This document shows positions 31,086 through 39,554 of a stretch of 43,141 bases of DNA, piece after piece. Origin of the DNA: Candidatus Kaiserbacteria bacterium (GTDB lineage Bacteria > Patescibacteriota > Minisyncoccia > Phycocordibacterales > UBA2100); assembly GCA_016217975.1 (NCBI GenBank), contig JACRFH010000063.1, positions 1 to 43,141 on the forward strand, in the 5' to 3' direction. Under the pieces are notes generated by a model. It was given only the letters and a program-made list of their open reading frames with translations, was not told the origin of the DNA and made no database searches. Position 1 is the first letter of the stretch; each line of letters opens with the position of its first letter. Position numbers and translations under genes: made by a program.

Positions 31086-32303
31086 GTGGCGAGATTTACT
31101 TATACTGCGGAAAAGAACGACGGGGAGATTTACAAGGGCGTCGGTGAGGCCGCCGATCGTTTTGAATTATATGGGCAGGTGCGCCGTGAAGGAGGAAAGA
31201 TTCTTTCTGTGTCCGAAGATACCTCAAACGTGTGGTGGAACATCCGCTACTGGAACGCGAAATTCTCGACCGTCACCGAATACGACAAAATCCTTTTTGC
31301 GCGCAACCTTGGCGCGATGCTCTCGGCTGGGCTCTCGCTTTCGCGGGCACTTGCAGTCATAGAGCGGCAGACGAAAAACGTAAAGCTATCGATGGTGGTC
31401 TCCCAGATATCATCTGATATACGGCACGGCGAGACGCTGCACGCGAGCGTAGCAAAGTGGCCGCACGTGTTTCCGAATCTTTTTGCTGCAATGGTGCGTG
31501 CGGGTGAAGAGGGCGGCGATCTTTCCGCATCCCTCACGCTCATTGCCGATCAAATGGAGCGCATGTATACACTAAAGAAAAAGATCCGCGGTGCGATGAT
31601 CTACCCGTGCATTATTATCATTGCGATTATCGGCATTGGTATTCTCATGATGATCGAAGTGGTACCCACTCTCTCTGCCACCTTCAAAGAAATGCATGCG
31701 CAGCTGCCATCTTCGACGCAATTTGTGATCAACATGAGCGACTTCCTCGTCAATCATTCTATCCTCGCGCTTGAGCTTTTCGCCGCGTTTGCCGCCAGCA
31801 TGTTTGTGCTTGCGCGTACGGCATTTGGTAAGCGCCTTTTTGATACCATTCTCATCAGAATGCCGCTCATCAAGGGCATGGTGCGTGAGGTAAATGCTGC
31901 GCGCACGGCACGTACGCTCGCCTCGCTCTTGGGCGCTGGGGTTGACGTGCTCACGGGTCTCGAGATTACGGGCAACGTCGTCCAGAATTCATATTTCCGC
32001 GAAGTAATAGCCGCCGCGCAAAAAGGCGTTGCGCAAGGCGAGCCACTATCAGCATCGTTTGTGAAGCGCGAAGATCTCTACCCAGCTTTCGTGGGCGAAA
32101 TGATGGCGGTCGGCGAGGAGACGGGGCAAACGCCCGAGATGCTCAAGCGTCTTGCCATTTTTTATGAAAACGAAGTTGATGAAAAGACCAAAGATCTGTC
32201 GACCATCATCGAGCCGTTTCTCATGATATTTATCGGCGCTGCGGTTGGCTTCTTCGCGATTTCGATGATAACTCCCATTTATTCGCTTTCGCAAAATATC
32301 TAG
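31086..32303 (+). CDS. pilC: Type IV pilus / type II secretion inner-membrane protein (PilC/GspF)
   Basis: 405 residues from GTG. TATACT (31074-31079) ends six bases before the GTG. Two T2SSF domains: the first has FARNLGAMLSAGLSLSRALAV, the second ARTLASLLGAGVDVLTGLEI. The membrane segments are near 170-195, 215-240 and 378-400. VGEETGQTPEMLKRLAIFYE is typical of the family. PilC is the platform protein that couples the PilB ATPase to pilin polymerisation. Confidence 0.95.
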   Translation: MARFTYTAEKNDGEIYKGVGEAADRFELYGQVRREGGKILSVSEDTSNVWWNIRYWNAKFSTVTEYDKILFARNLGAMLSAGLSLSRALAVIERQTKNVKLSMVVSQISSDIRHGETLHASVAKWPHVFPNLFAAMVRAGEEGGDLSASLTLIADQMERMYTLKKKIRGAMIYPCIIIIAIIGIGILMMIEVVPTLSATFKEMHAQLPSSTQFVINMSDFLVNHSILALELFAAFAASMFVLARTAFGKRLFDTILIRMPLIKGMVREVNAARTARTLASLLGAGVDVLTGLEITGNVVQNSYFREVIAAAQKGVAQGEPLSASFVKREDLYPAFVGEMMAVGEETGQTPEMLKRLAIFYENEVDEKTKDLSTIIEPFLMIFIGAAVGFFAISMITPIYSLSQNI

Positions 32304-32306
32304 CGT

Positions 32307-32341
32307 TAGTGAAAAGTAAATAGTGAACAGAGAAAAGTATG
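32307..32341 (+). repeat. Heptad repeat leading into the first prepilin gene
   Basis: TAGTGAA, AAGTAAA, TAGTGAA, CAGAGAA, AAGTATG: five 7-mers, the last containing the ATG at 32339. The array starts four bases after the pilC stop. Confidence 0.65.
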
Positions 32342-34129
32342 AATACAAAGGCAGGCGGCTTCTCACTTCTCACTTCTCACTTCTCACGGCATGCCGCTTC
32401 TCCGCAACGCGGCGTCTCACTTCTCGATTCGCTCGTAGGAGTTTTTCTCATGCTCGTCATATTTCTCGGGATCGCTGCCGCATTTCAACTCTCGGTAGAT
32501 GTGATTACCAACAACAAAGCGCGCGCAGGAGCAGTTGCGCTCGCAAACGAGCGCATGGAATACATCCGCTCTCTTGCATACGCCTCGCTCGGCACTTCGG
32601 GCGGCATTCCGTCTGGCGCGATTCCACAGACGGAGACGATCTCTCTCAACGGCATTAGCTACACTCGCCGCACGCTCATCGAATATGTGGATGACGCAAA
32701 AGACGGCACCGGCGCGTCGGATTCAAATGGCATCACGGCCGATTACAAACAGGTGAAAGTCGATCTCGCGTGGAGCTCGCGCGCGGGTACCCGGCACGTG
32801 ACGCTTGCTGCGCGCGTCTCGCCGCCAACAGGCCTCGAAAGTGCGGTTTCCGGCGGGACGCTTGTCATAAATGCGGTTTCATCTACGGGCGCCGCGCTTG
32901 TGGGCGCGCAGGTGCAGGTTGTGAATGCCTCGACAACGCCAACGATCAATGAGACGACCTATACCAATGCGAGCGGCACGGTCACGCTTATCGGCGCGCC
33001 CGCCGCATCGAATTACCAGATCACCGTTTCGGAGTTAGGATATTCGACTGCACAAACCTATAGCGCGACCGCACAAAACACGAATCCGAGTCCCGCGAAT
33101 CTCACGGTGACGAACGCGCATACTACTACAGGCACATTCGCGATCGATGTGCTCGGATCGCGGAGTGTAAACACCTGGACGCAGATTCTTACCGGTACGT
33201 GGACGGATACCTTTGCCGATTTGTCGAAAATAGGGACGACAACGAACGCAGATATTTCCGACGGCGTTGCCCGCCTTGCCGGAAGTTCTCCGTACACAAG
33301 TCCCGGCGAAGTGCAGTCGTTTACGATTGGTCCGTCATATTTGAACAAATGGAAGACGTTTAGCTGGATTGATGCGGAACCTCCGGACACATCGATTCGC
33401 TACTATGTATATGACGGTCCAGGAACCACACTCGTGCCCGACGCGCAGCTTCCCGGCAATAGCGCTGGATTTACGACGTCGCCCGTCGATCTTACGGGAG
33501 TCTCGACGTCGACCTATCAGGCGATTCGCATCGACGCGATACTTACAACGTCGTCAACGACTGCGACGCCCTCGATCGATTCATGGTCGGTCGGCTACGA
33601 TTATGGTCCGCAGCCGCTTCCGTCGATTGCTTTCACGATGCAGGGCGCAAAGACGATTGGGAGCGGCCCAAACGGCACAGTGTATAAGTACAATAATTCT
33701 GGCCTCACGACCAACACCTCCGGCGTCGTCTCAATCTCGAATCTCGAGTGGGACACGTATCTCATTACGGTAAATGGCACGACGACTGGCTATGATATCG
33801 CAAGCTCGTGCGCCTCCCCGCAGCCCGAGAGTCTGTCTCCGGGAGCGATGCTTTCCACCAATTTGTATCTTGCGGCGCACACGCAGAACTCGCTTCTTGT
33901 CGATGTGCGCTCTGCCGCGAGCGGTGTCCTCTTGTCGGGGAGTACCGTGGTTGTCTCGCGCACCGGATTTGCGGCAACTTCAACAAGCGATGGATGCGGC
34001 CAGACATTGTTCCCGTCGCTTATGTCTTCCAATAGTTACACCGTGCAAGCCGGAGCGACGGGCTATGCCACTTCGACCGCCACCAACGTATCGGTCGGCG
34101 GCGCTTCGACGAAATCGATGACGATATGA
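32339..34129 (+). CDS. Prepilin-like protein with Ig-like/carboxypeptidase-regulatory domains
   Basis: 596 residues. A class III signal: cleavage after Gly in PQRG-VSLLDSLVGVFLMLVI (near residue 25), then the hydrophobic helix. The extended leader before the cleavage site contains LLTSHFS encoded by four exact CTTCTCA heptads (32359-32386). The exported part has a pseudopilin head, a carboxypeptidase-regulatory-like module (about 180-260, GTLVINAVSSTGAALVGAQV), a central beta-rich region and a C-terminal Ser/Thr-rich module. It is probably a large minor pilin or adhesin at the pilus tip. The stop overlaps the next start by four bases. Confidence 0.82.
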   Translation: MNTKAGGFSLLTSHFSRHAASPQRGVSLLDSLVGVFLMLVIFLGIAAAFQLSVDVITNNKARAGAVALANERMEYIRSLAYASLGTSGGIPSGAIPQTETISLNGISYTRRTLIEYVDDAKDGTGASDSNGITADYKQVKVDLAWSSRAGTRHVTLAARVSPPTGLESAVSGGTLVINAVSSTGAALVGAQVQVVNASTTPTINETTYTNASGTVTLIGAPAASNYQITVSELGYSTAQTYSATAQNTNPSPANLTVTNAHTTTGTFAIDVLGSRSVNTWTQILTGTWTDTFADLSKIGTTTNADISDGVARLAGSSPYTSPGEVQSFTIGPSYLNKWKTFSWIDAEPPDTSIRYYVYDGPGTTLVPDAQLPGNSAGFTTSPVDLTGVSTSTYQAIRIDAILTTSSTTATPSIDSWSVGYDYGPQPLPSIAFTMQGAKTIGSGPNGTVYKYNNSGLTTNTSGVVSISNLEWDTYLITVNGTTTGYDIASSCASPQPESLSPGAMLSTNLYLAAHTQNSLLVDVRSAASGVLLSGSTVVVSRTGFAATSTSDGCGQTLFPSLMSSNSYTVQAGATGYATSTATNVSVGGASTKSMTI

Positions 34130-34722
34130 AAAATACCCGCGGGATGACTTTCATCGAAACGGTTGTTTGGATCGCGGTATACACCGCCGCGATGATAGCG
34201 CTTGCGACATCGGTCCTCTATTTCTATCGCACCGCGAGCTACTCTATAGAGCAGGCAAGCGCTGTTGCCTCTGCGCAACACGGTATCGACGTTATGGTGC
34301 GCTCGATTCGCGAAGCCTCATATGCAAGTAATGGCGCGTACCCTATCGTTTCGATGTCGTCGAACGACTTGGTCTTTTACGCCAATATTAGAAAGAATGA
34401 TCCGCTCGTCCAGCGCATACATTATTATGTGGTGGGCACGACGATTATGCAGGGTGTCCTTGAGCCAAGTGGGGATCCGCCAATCTACTCGGGATCTGAA
34501 GACGTGACGATCGTCGCCCCCTATGTACAGAATATCGCGGTTTCGACCACGACTTTCACGTATTACGATTCAAGCGGACTAAAGATCAGCGATTACGCCA
34601 AAATCGCCTCGGTGCGATTCATCTCGGTGAATGTCGTTGTCGACATCAATCCCAACAATCAACCGGTGCAGCTTACGCTGCGATCTTCGACGGCACTGCG
34701 GAATTTGGATAGCAACAACTAA
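34126..34722 (+). CDS. Minor pseudopilin (PilW/GspJ-like)
   Basis: 198 residues. The short leader MKNTRG is followed by MTFIETVVWIAVYTAAMIAL, the prepilin cleavage site (G-M-T-F-I-E) and helix. The globular head (about 45-198) has the layout of GspJ/PilW-type minor pilins. Translationally coupled to the preceding gene through ATGA; the leader lacks any heptad insertion, unlike its neighbours. Confidence 0.85.
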   Translation: MKNTRGMTFIETVVWIAVYTAAMIALATSVLYFYRTASYSIEQASAVASAQHGIDVMVRSIREASYASNGAYPIVSMSSNDLVFYANIRKNDPLVQRIHYYVVGTTIMQGVLEPSGDPPIYSGSEDVTIVAPYVQNIAVSTTTFTYYDSSGLKISDYAKIASVRFISVNVVVDINPNNQPVQLTLRSSTALRNLDSNN

Positions 34723-34724
34723 AC

Positions 34725-34759
34725 TAGTCATTAGCCACTAGCGACTAGCCATTAGTATG
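34725..34759 (+). repeat. Heptad repeat leading into the PilX-like gene
   Basis: TAGTCAT, TAGCCAC, TAGCGAC, TAGCCAT, TAGTATG: five 7-mers, the last containing the ATG at 34757. It starts two bases after the preceding stop codon. Confidence 0.7.
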
Positions 34760-36244
34760 AATACAAAACGCAAACCAAAGCATTTCCCCAGCGGCTATTG
34801 GCTAGTGGCTAGTCGCTCGCAACGCGGCGTAACCGTGCTGCTCGTCGTCGGATTCATGGGCATTTTCATGCTCATCCTCGGGACGATCACGAGTTTTGCC
34901 ATGCAGCAGGCAAAATATGGGCGTGCTCTTTACGATCGCGAACAGGCGCTCCATTCTGCGGAGGCGGGTCTCGAATATTACAGATGGTTTCTTGCGCACA
35001 ATCCCAACAACCTCACCAATGGCACCGGGTTGCCTGGCCCCTACGCCTATCTCGTAAATGATCCGGAAGGGGGAAATCTCGGGAGTGCCTCTATCTCTGT
35101 CTCGGGCGCGACGCAGTGCAGTCAAATCCAGTGGATCGATATCACGTCGGTCGGCAAATCTAATCTCAATCCAAGTTTTCCGCGCACGCTCTTTGCACGC
35201 TATATGCGCCCGTCGGTGGGCGCGTACTCATATTTGCTCAACAGCAACGTCTGGGCGGGCGCCGACCGCAATATCACGGGGCCCTATTTCAGCAATGGCG
35301 GAATCAGAATGGACGGCACAAATAATTCCGACGTGTCGAGCGCAGTTGCCACATGGAGTTGCGATTCTTCGTTTGGATGCAGCCCGACACAGACTAAAAA
35401 TGGCGTATGGGGTGCCGGCACGGGGAGCGCGCTTTGGAGTTATCCTATCGCATCGATCGATTTTGCGGCGATCGCCGCCAATTTCACGACACTCAAAGGC
35501 TATGCACAAAATAATGGCGGGAGATTTTTCGACACACCATCGGGGAGCACCTCGCAGCGCGGATATCACATCATCTTCAAAAGCGACGGCACGTTTGATG
35601 TCTATCGTGTGACGTCGACAACGGCAACTGCGAGCTACTCCAGCCAATATGGCTGGACAAGCGCCGAGTACAGTATCATCGCAACGCAGGTCTTCGTCGG
35701 AAATTACTCGATTCCGTCGTCATGTTCGCTCGTCTATATACAAGACAGAGTGTGGGTCGAGGGAGTAGTGTCGGGGAAGGTGACGGTGATTGCGGCGGAC
35801 ACTGTGCACTCCGGCGTCGTACCCGACGCGTATCTCTCCGGCAATATTACCTATGCAACAAACGACGGAAATGCAGGACTTACGGTCATTGCGGAAGGAA
35901 GTGTCTTGATTCCGCTCAATTCTCCTGACACGATGGAGATTCACGGCATCTTCGTGGCGCAAAGCGGGCACTATGGGCGCAATTTCTACACCTCTAATAG
36001 CGCCTATAGTCCCTACACCGTGCCTTCTGCATACAATTCATATGTGCTTCGCACCCAGCTTACGACCAACGGCTCCGTAGTCTCCAATGCGCGTACCGGC
36101 ACCTCATGGTCGTCGGGGGGCGCTACGATTTCCGGCTACCAATCTCGTGTCGATGCGTATGACGAATTGCAAGCGACCGCTCCGCCGCCCTTTACGCCGT
36201 CGGCCTCGACCGACTATCGGTTTGTGATTTGGCGGGAGCAGTGA
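34757..36244 (+). CDS. PilX-like prepilin with long extracellular region
   Basis: 495 residues. Prepilin signal: cleavage after Gly in SQRG-VTVLLVVGFMGIFMLILG (near residue 24), followed by ALHSAEAGLEYYRWFLA, the PilX-type N-terminal helix. The leader contains GYWLVASRS, encoded by heptad repeats (GCTATTG, GCTAGTG, GCTAGTC from 34794). The exported part is Ser/Thr/Tyr-rich with a polymer-like beta-helix region (VTVIAADTVHSGVVPDAYLS). Last gene of the pilus cluster, perhaps a minor pilin or adhesin. Confidence 0.82.
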   Translation: MNTKRKPKHFPSGYWLVASRSQRGVTVLLVVGFMGIFMLILGTITSFAMQQAKYGRALYDREQALHSAEAGLEYYRWFLAHNPNNLTNGTGLPGPYAYLVNDPEGGNLGSASISVSGATQCSQIQWIDITSVGKSNLNPSFPRTLFARYMRPSVGAYSYLLNSNVWAGADRNITGPYFSNGGIRMDGTNNSDVSSAVATWSCDSSFGCSPTQTKNGVWGAGTGSALWSYPIASIDFAAIAANFTTLKGYAQNNGGRFFDTPSGSTSQRGYHIIFKSDGTFDVYRVTSTTATASYSSQYGWTSAEYSIIATQVFVGNYSIPSSCSLVYIQDRVWVEGVVSGKVTVIAADTVHSGVVPDAYLSGNITYATNDGNAGLTVIAEGSVLIPLNSPDTMEIHGIFVAQSGHYGRNFYTSNSAYSPYTVPSAYNSYVLRTQLTTNGSVVSNARTGTSWSSGGATISGYQSRVDAYDELQATAPPPFTPSASTDYRFVIWREQ

Positions 36245-36263
36245 GAGGATTAAATCGCATCTC

Positions 36264-36297
36264 TTGACAATGTGATCACATTGTCTACACTACCACT
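36264..36297 (+). promoter_or_regulatory. Promoter with perfect 20-bp operator palindrome
   Basis: TTGACA 36264-36269 and TACACT 36286-36291 (16-base spacer) end six bases before the ATG. GACAATGTGATCACATTGTC (36266-36285) is a perfect palindrome that fills the spacer, a clear autoregulatory site for the ribbon-helix-helix antitoxin that follows. Confidence 0.8.
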
Positions 36298-36603
36298 ATG
36301 GTAGCAGTAATTACAAACGCAAAGAAGGACACAACAGTGCATGTGCGCATGAGCGCGCGTACGAAGCGTGAGGCGCAAAAGACCTTGAGGCGCATGGGAC
36401 TCGACGTCTCGACGGCGGTCAATTTGTTTTTGCATCGTGTTGTGAGCACGCAAGCCATTCCGTTTGAAGTGCGTACCGAGAACGGTTATACACCGGCACA
36501 AGAAAAACAAATCATTAAAGACACCGAATGGGCCCTCAAATACGGAAAGCGCTACGACGATATCGATGAAATGCATCGCGATATCATGAAAAAGTACGGC
36601 TAA
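36298..36603 (+). CDS. RelB/DinJ-type antitoxin
   Basis: 101 residues. TTVHVRMSARTKREAQKTLR is the ribbon-helix-helix part, MGLDVSTAVNLFLHRVVSTQ the dimer helix, and the C-terminal EWALKYGKRYDDIDEMHRDI covers the toxin. It has an unusually clear operator (36266-36285). The toxin begins two bases after the stop. Confidence 0.88.
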   Translation: MVAVITNAKKDTTVHVRMSARTKREAQKTLRRMGLDVSTAVNLFLHRVVSTQAIPFEVRTENGYTPAQEKQIIKDTEWALKYGKRYDDIDEMHRDIMKKYG

Positions 36604-36605
36604 GC

Positions 36606-36887
36606 ATGTATACCGTCGTTGCGTCCGCAAAATACGGAAAGTCATACGTTCGCATCATGCGAGGCGGAAAGGTTAAGCCTGCGGCTGTTGATTTTGTTAT
36701 CGGTTACCTAAAGCGAGGCGAAGCACTGCCCGCCATTTGCAAAGACCATCAGCTAAAAGGCGACATGAGCGTGTATCACGAGTGTCATATCAAACACGAT
36801 CTCTTGCTGCAATATCGGCGCGACGAAGAAGCGAAACTGATAGTTCTCGTAAACATCGGGACGCATCAGGATTTGTTTGGCGATTAA
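36606..36887 (+). CDS. YafQ-type toxin
   Basis: 93 residues. AKYGKSYVRIMRGGKVK, CKDHQLKGDMSVYHECHI, HDLLLQYRRDEEAKLIVLVN and the C-terminal IGTHQDLFG match YafQ (the catalytic His is in the C-terminal THQDLF). Same class as the toxin at 11477 but distinct in sequence. A small hairpin (GTCTC/GGAGAC near 36913-36928) follows. Confidence 0.9.
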   Translation: MYTVVASAKYGKSYVRIMRGGKVKPAAVDFVIGYLKRGEALPAICKDHQLKGDMSVYHECHIKHDLLLQYRRDEEAKLIVLVNIGTHQDLFGD

Positions 36888-36960
36888 GCCGTCTGAAACC
36901 CCCGATATTTTTATGTCTCTTAGGGAGACAGAAGTTTAGTGCCCGTTAGTCCCTGTCATC

Positions 36961-36995
36961 TTGACAGGATGCGCAGGCACGGTAACATGTTACCT
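36961..36995 (+). promoter_or_regulatory. Promoter and palindromic operator of the MazEF-type module
   Basis: TTGACA 36961-36966 and TAACAT 36983-36988 (16-base spacer), seven bases before the ATG. GGTAACATGTTACC (36981-36994) is a perfect 14-bp palindrome over the -10, a likely autorepression site. Confidence 0.7.
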
Positions 36996-37250
36996 ATGTC
37001 CCGCACACAGACCGCAAAGTCAAAGAGTCGGCTCGCTTCCGTTGCAGCAAAGATGCAGCGATACCGGGCTCGTCTGCGTCGGAAAGGCTTACGTCTCGTC
37101 CAGATCTGGGTCCCTGATACCCGAGCGCGCGGATTTGCAGAGGAGGCGCGTCGTCAATCGCTTGCCGTATCGAAGTCGAGGGAAGAACGAGCTGACATTG
37201 CTTTTGTGGAGGGCTTACTTGCAGACAACTTCGATCTTCCGAAGACATGA
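36996..37250 (+). CDS. MazE-like antitoxin (DUF3018 type)
   Basis: 84 residues from the ATG immediately after the operator; the frame from 36939 starts before the promoter. LRLVQIWVPDTRARGFAEEA and RRQSLAVSKSREER are characteristic of the DUF3018/MazE-like antitoxins found beside MazF. Its stop overlaps the toxin start (ATGA). Confidence 0.85.
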   Translation: MSRTQTAKSKSRLASVAAKMQRYRARLRRKGLRLVQIWVPDTRARGFAEEARRQSLAVSKSREERADIAFVEGLLADNFDLPKT

Positions 37251-37576
37251 AGCGCGGCGATATCGTGACGGTTGCTTTTTCCGGAGATTATGGCAAGCCG
37301 CGTCCGGCTGTCATCGTCCAGTCAGATCTTTTTAACGATACGCATGCGACGATACTTGTGTGCCCGTTCACCAGCAGTGCAGTTTCCAGCTCCATATTCC
37401 GCATTTCCGTGAGCCTATCCGCCGAAAACGAATTGCGTGTATTATCGCGCATTATGGTGGACAAAATCGCTCCGATACGGCGCGAAAAGATCGGGAAGAA
37501 GATAGGCACGCTGGACGGGGAGACGCTCTTACAACTCAACCGCAGTCTCGCATTATTCGTGGGATTGATATCTTAA
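37247..37576 (+). CDS. MazF/PemK-type toxin
   Basis: 109 residues. MKRGDIVTVAFSGDYGKPRP, AVIVQSDLFNDTHATILVCP, then LSRIMVDKIAPIRREKIGKK and IGTLDG show the full MazF fold with the substrate-loop Arg-Pro and the conserved KI.P segment. MazF cleaves single-stranded mRNA at short motifs. Coupled to the antitoxin by a 4-base overlap. Confidence 0.9.
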   Translation: MKRGDIVTVAFSGDYGKPRPAVIVQSDLFNDTHATILVCPFTSSAVSSSIFRISVSLSAENELRVLSRIMVDKIAPIRREKIGKKIGTLDGETLLQLNRSLALFVGLIS

Positions 37577-37620
37577 GCGTTGGAATCCTTAAGTATGGGA
37601 ATAATGCTACAATCCGCGGG

Positions 37621-38382
37621 ATGAAAGCCCTGATCGTTGCCAATTGGAAGATGCAGCCAGCGACGTTTCGTGAGGCCCGCGCGTTGTTTGATGCGACCAA
37701 GAAAGCAGCTGATGCGGCAAGGGGCGTGCAGGTGATCGTCGCGCCTCCGGCGATCTTTTTGCGCGAGCTTTCAAAAGGATATCGCGGCAGGATCACGTTT
37801 GCCGTGCAAAATGCGCATTCGGCGACAGACACGGCACATACCGGTGAGATCTCATTTGCGCAGGCGCGTGACGCACGCGCGACTTACGCGCTCGTGGGCC
37901 ATGCCGAACGCCGCCATCCGCCGACTGGCGGAGGGGAGATCGATGAGGAAGTGCGCAAGAAAGTTGCAGCCGCACTTGCTGCGGACATCATTCCGATACT
38001 GTGCGTCGGCGAAGTGGAGCGCACCGGCAGTGGCGAGCATTTTAATTTTGTGAAAGAACAATTGCGTGTCGGTCTCAAGGACGTATCGCCATCTAATCTG
38101 AAGCGCGTGATTATCACCTATGAACCTCTATGGACGATCGGACAACCCAGACCGATGGATGCGCGCGAGATGCACGAGATGGCGATCTTCATCAGGAAAT
38201 CAATTGTCGAATCATATGGTCAGGCGGGTATGGATATAAAAATTCTCTATGGCGGCTCGATCAATGAGGCCACCGCTCCCGACATGCTCAAAAACGGCGA
38301 CGTGAAGGGTCTCCTCGTCGGCCGCGCAAGCGCCGATGGAAGTCATGTCACCAGACTGCTCGCATCGATAGCAAACGCTTAA
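37621..38382 (+). CDS. tpiA: Triosephosphate isomerase
   Basis: 253 residues. Catalytic residues are in place: VANWKM (Asn, Lys), VGHAERR (His) and ITYEPLWTIG (Glu), with the phosphate-binding YGGSI near the end. It interconverts DHAP and glyceraldehyde 3-phosphate. The start at 37621 is set by TACAAT (37608-37613) seven bases upstream; the longer frame from 37360 overlaps the MazF gene. Followed by pgk. Confidence 0.96.
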   Translation: MKALIVANWKMQPATFREARALFDATKKAADAARGVQVIVAPPAIFLRELSKGYRGRITFAVQNAHSATDTAHTGEISFAQARDARATYALVGHAERRHPPTGGGEIDEEVRKKVAAALAADIIPILCVGEVERTGSGEHFNFVKEQLRVGLKDVSPSNLKRVIITYEPLWTIGQPRPMDAREMHEMAIFIRKSIVESYGQAGMDIKILYGGSINEATAPDMLKNGDVKGLLVGRASADGSHVTRLLASIANA

Positions 38383-38408
38383 TATATGGACATGCCATGT
38401 CCATATAT
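38382..38408 (+). other. Perfect hairpin between tpiA and pgk
   Basis: ATATATGGACAT (38382-38393) pairs with ATGTCCATATAT (38397-38408) around GCC. The 5' arm starts at the last base of the tpiA stop codon. It could be an operator, an attenuator or an mRNA processing site between two glycolytic genes. Confidence 0.6.
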
Positions 38409-38417
38409 CCAGACCAT

Positions 38418-39551
38418 ATGAAATGCATCGATGAAATACCGGCAGCGGAATTGAAGGGCAAGCGAATACTTCTTCGTACCGGTATCGACTTACCGATCGA
38501 CGATAAAGGCAACGTATCGGACGTCTTTCGCCTTGAGCGTTCTCTTCCGACCATTCAGTTTCTATCCAAATGTGGCGCGCGAGTAATTATTGCCTCGAAA
38601 GCGGGGCATGCGCCAAAAGAAAAGATATCGATTGCCCCTATTGCAGAAGCACTGAAGAAATATATTTCTGTGTCATTCGTTCCTGATCTTACGGGAACCG
38701 CGGCACATGATGTTGTCGCGACCATGAAAGACGGAGAGATGATAATGATCGAAAATCTACAGCGCGATCCGCGTGAAATTGCCGGAGATGATTCATATGC
38801 AAAGGAATTGGCATCGCTGGCGGAGATATATGTCAATGACGCGTTCCCAAGCGCGCATCGCAAAAGCGCGACGATGACCGGAGTTCCAAAATTCCTGCCT
38901 TCGTATGCAGGTCTTCTCATGCGTGACGAAGTGCGCGAGATAAACGCTGCGCGTTCGCCGAGTTCCCCATCGTTTGCCATCCTTGGCGGTGCCAAATTCG
39001 AGACCAAGGCGCCGCTCATCAAGCTGCTTCTCGAGAAGTATAATCATGTATTTATTACAGGTGCCTTGGCCAATGATGTGTTCAAGGCGCGGGGGCTTCC
39101 TACGGGCCGATCTCTCATCTCGAAAGAATTGCCAGGTGCCGATATTCTCTCAAATCCGCGATTTCTCGCACCGATTGATGTCACCGTCGAGCGCTCTGAC
39201 AAGCAAGCGCGCGTGAAAAAGCCCGAAGAAGTTGAAACTGATGACAAGATAGTCGACATTGGGCCCGATACGGTAGCGATGCTTGCGCCGCATATCGCAA
39301 GCGCGAAATTTATTCTTTGGAATGGTCCGACAGGGATTTTTGAAGAAGGATATATCCGATACACTCAAAATATTGCCGAGCTCGTCGCAAAAAGCGAAGC
39401 AAAAAAAGTCATCGGCGGCGGCGATACGATCGCGGCGATAGAGCAGAGCGGTGTCGATCAATCCAAACTCGGGTTTCTCTCTACCGGCGGCGGCGCGATG
39501 CTCGAATATCTATTGAAAGGCACGCTTCCCGCGATCGAAGCCTTGAACTGA
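38418..39551 (+). CDS. pgk: Divergent phosphoglycerate kinase
   Basis: 377 residues, slightly short. The C-terminal nucleotide-binding half is normal: ILGGAKFETKAPLIKLLLEK, LWNGPTGIFE, VIGGGDTIAAI and STGGGAMLEYL. The N-terminal 3-phosphoglycerate site is altered: the usual VDFNVP is TGIDLP and the usual SHLGRP is SKAGHAP, while VNDAFPSAHRKSATMTGVP is conserved. Family membership is clear; substrate handling may differ. The start at 38418 lies after the hairpin; 38397 (inside it) is the alternative. Confidence 0.9.
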   Translation: MKCIDEIPAAELKGKRILLRTGIDLPIDDKGNVSDVFRLERSLPTIQFLSKCGARVIIASKAGHAPKEKISIAPIAEALKKYISVSFVPDLTGTAAHDVVATMKDGEMIMIENLQRDPREIAGDDSYAKELASLAEIYVNDAFPSAHRKSATMTGVPKFLPSYAGLLMRDEVREINAARSPSSPSFAILGGAKFETKAPLIKLLLEKYNHVFITGALANDVFKARGLPTGRSLISKELPGADILSNPRFLAPIDVTVERSDKQARVKKPEEVETDDKIVDIGPDTVAMLAPHIASAKFILWNGPTGIFEEGYIRYTQNIAELVAKSEAKKVIGGGDTIAAIEQSGVDQSKLGFLSTGGGAMLEYLLKGTLPAIEALN

Positions 39552-39554
39552 ATC

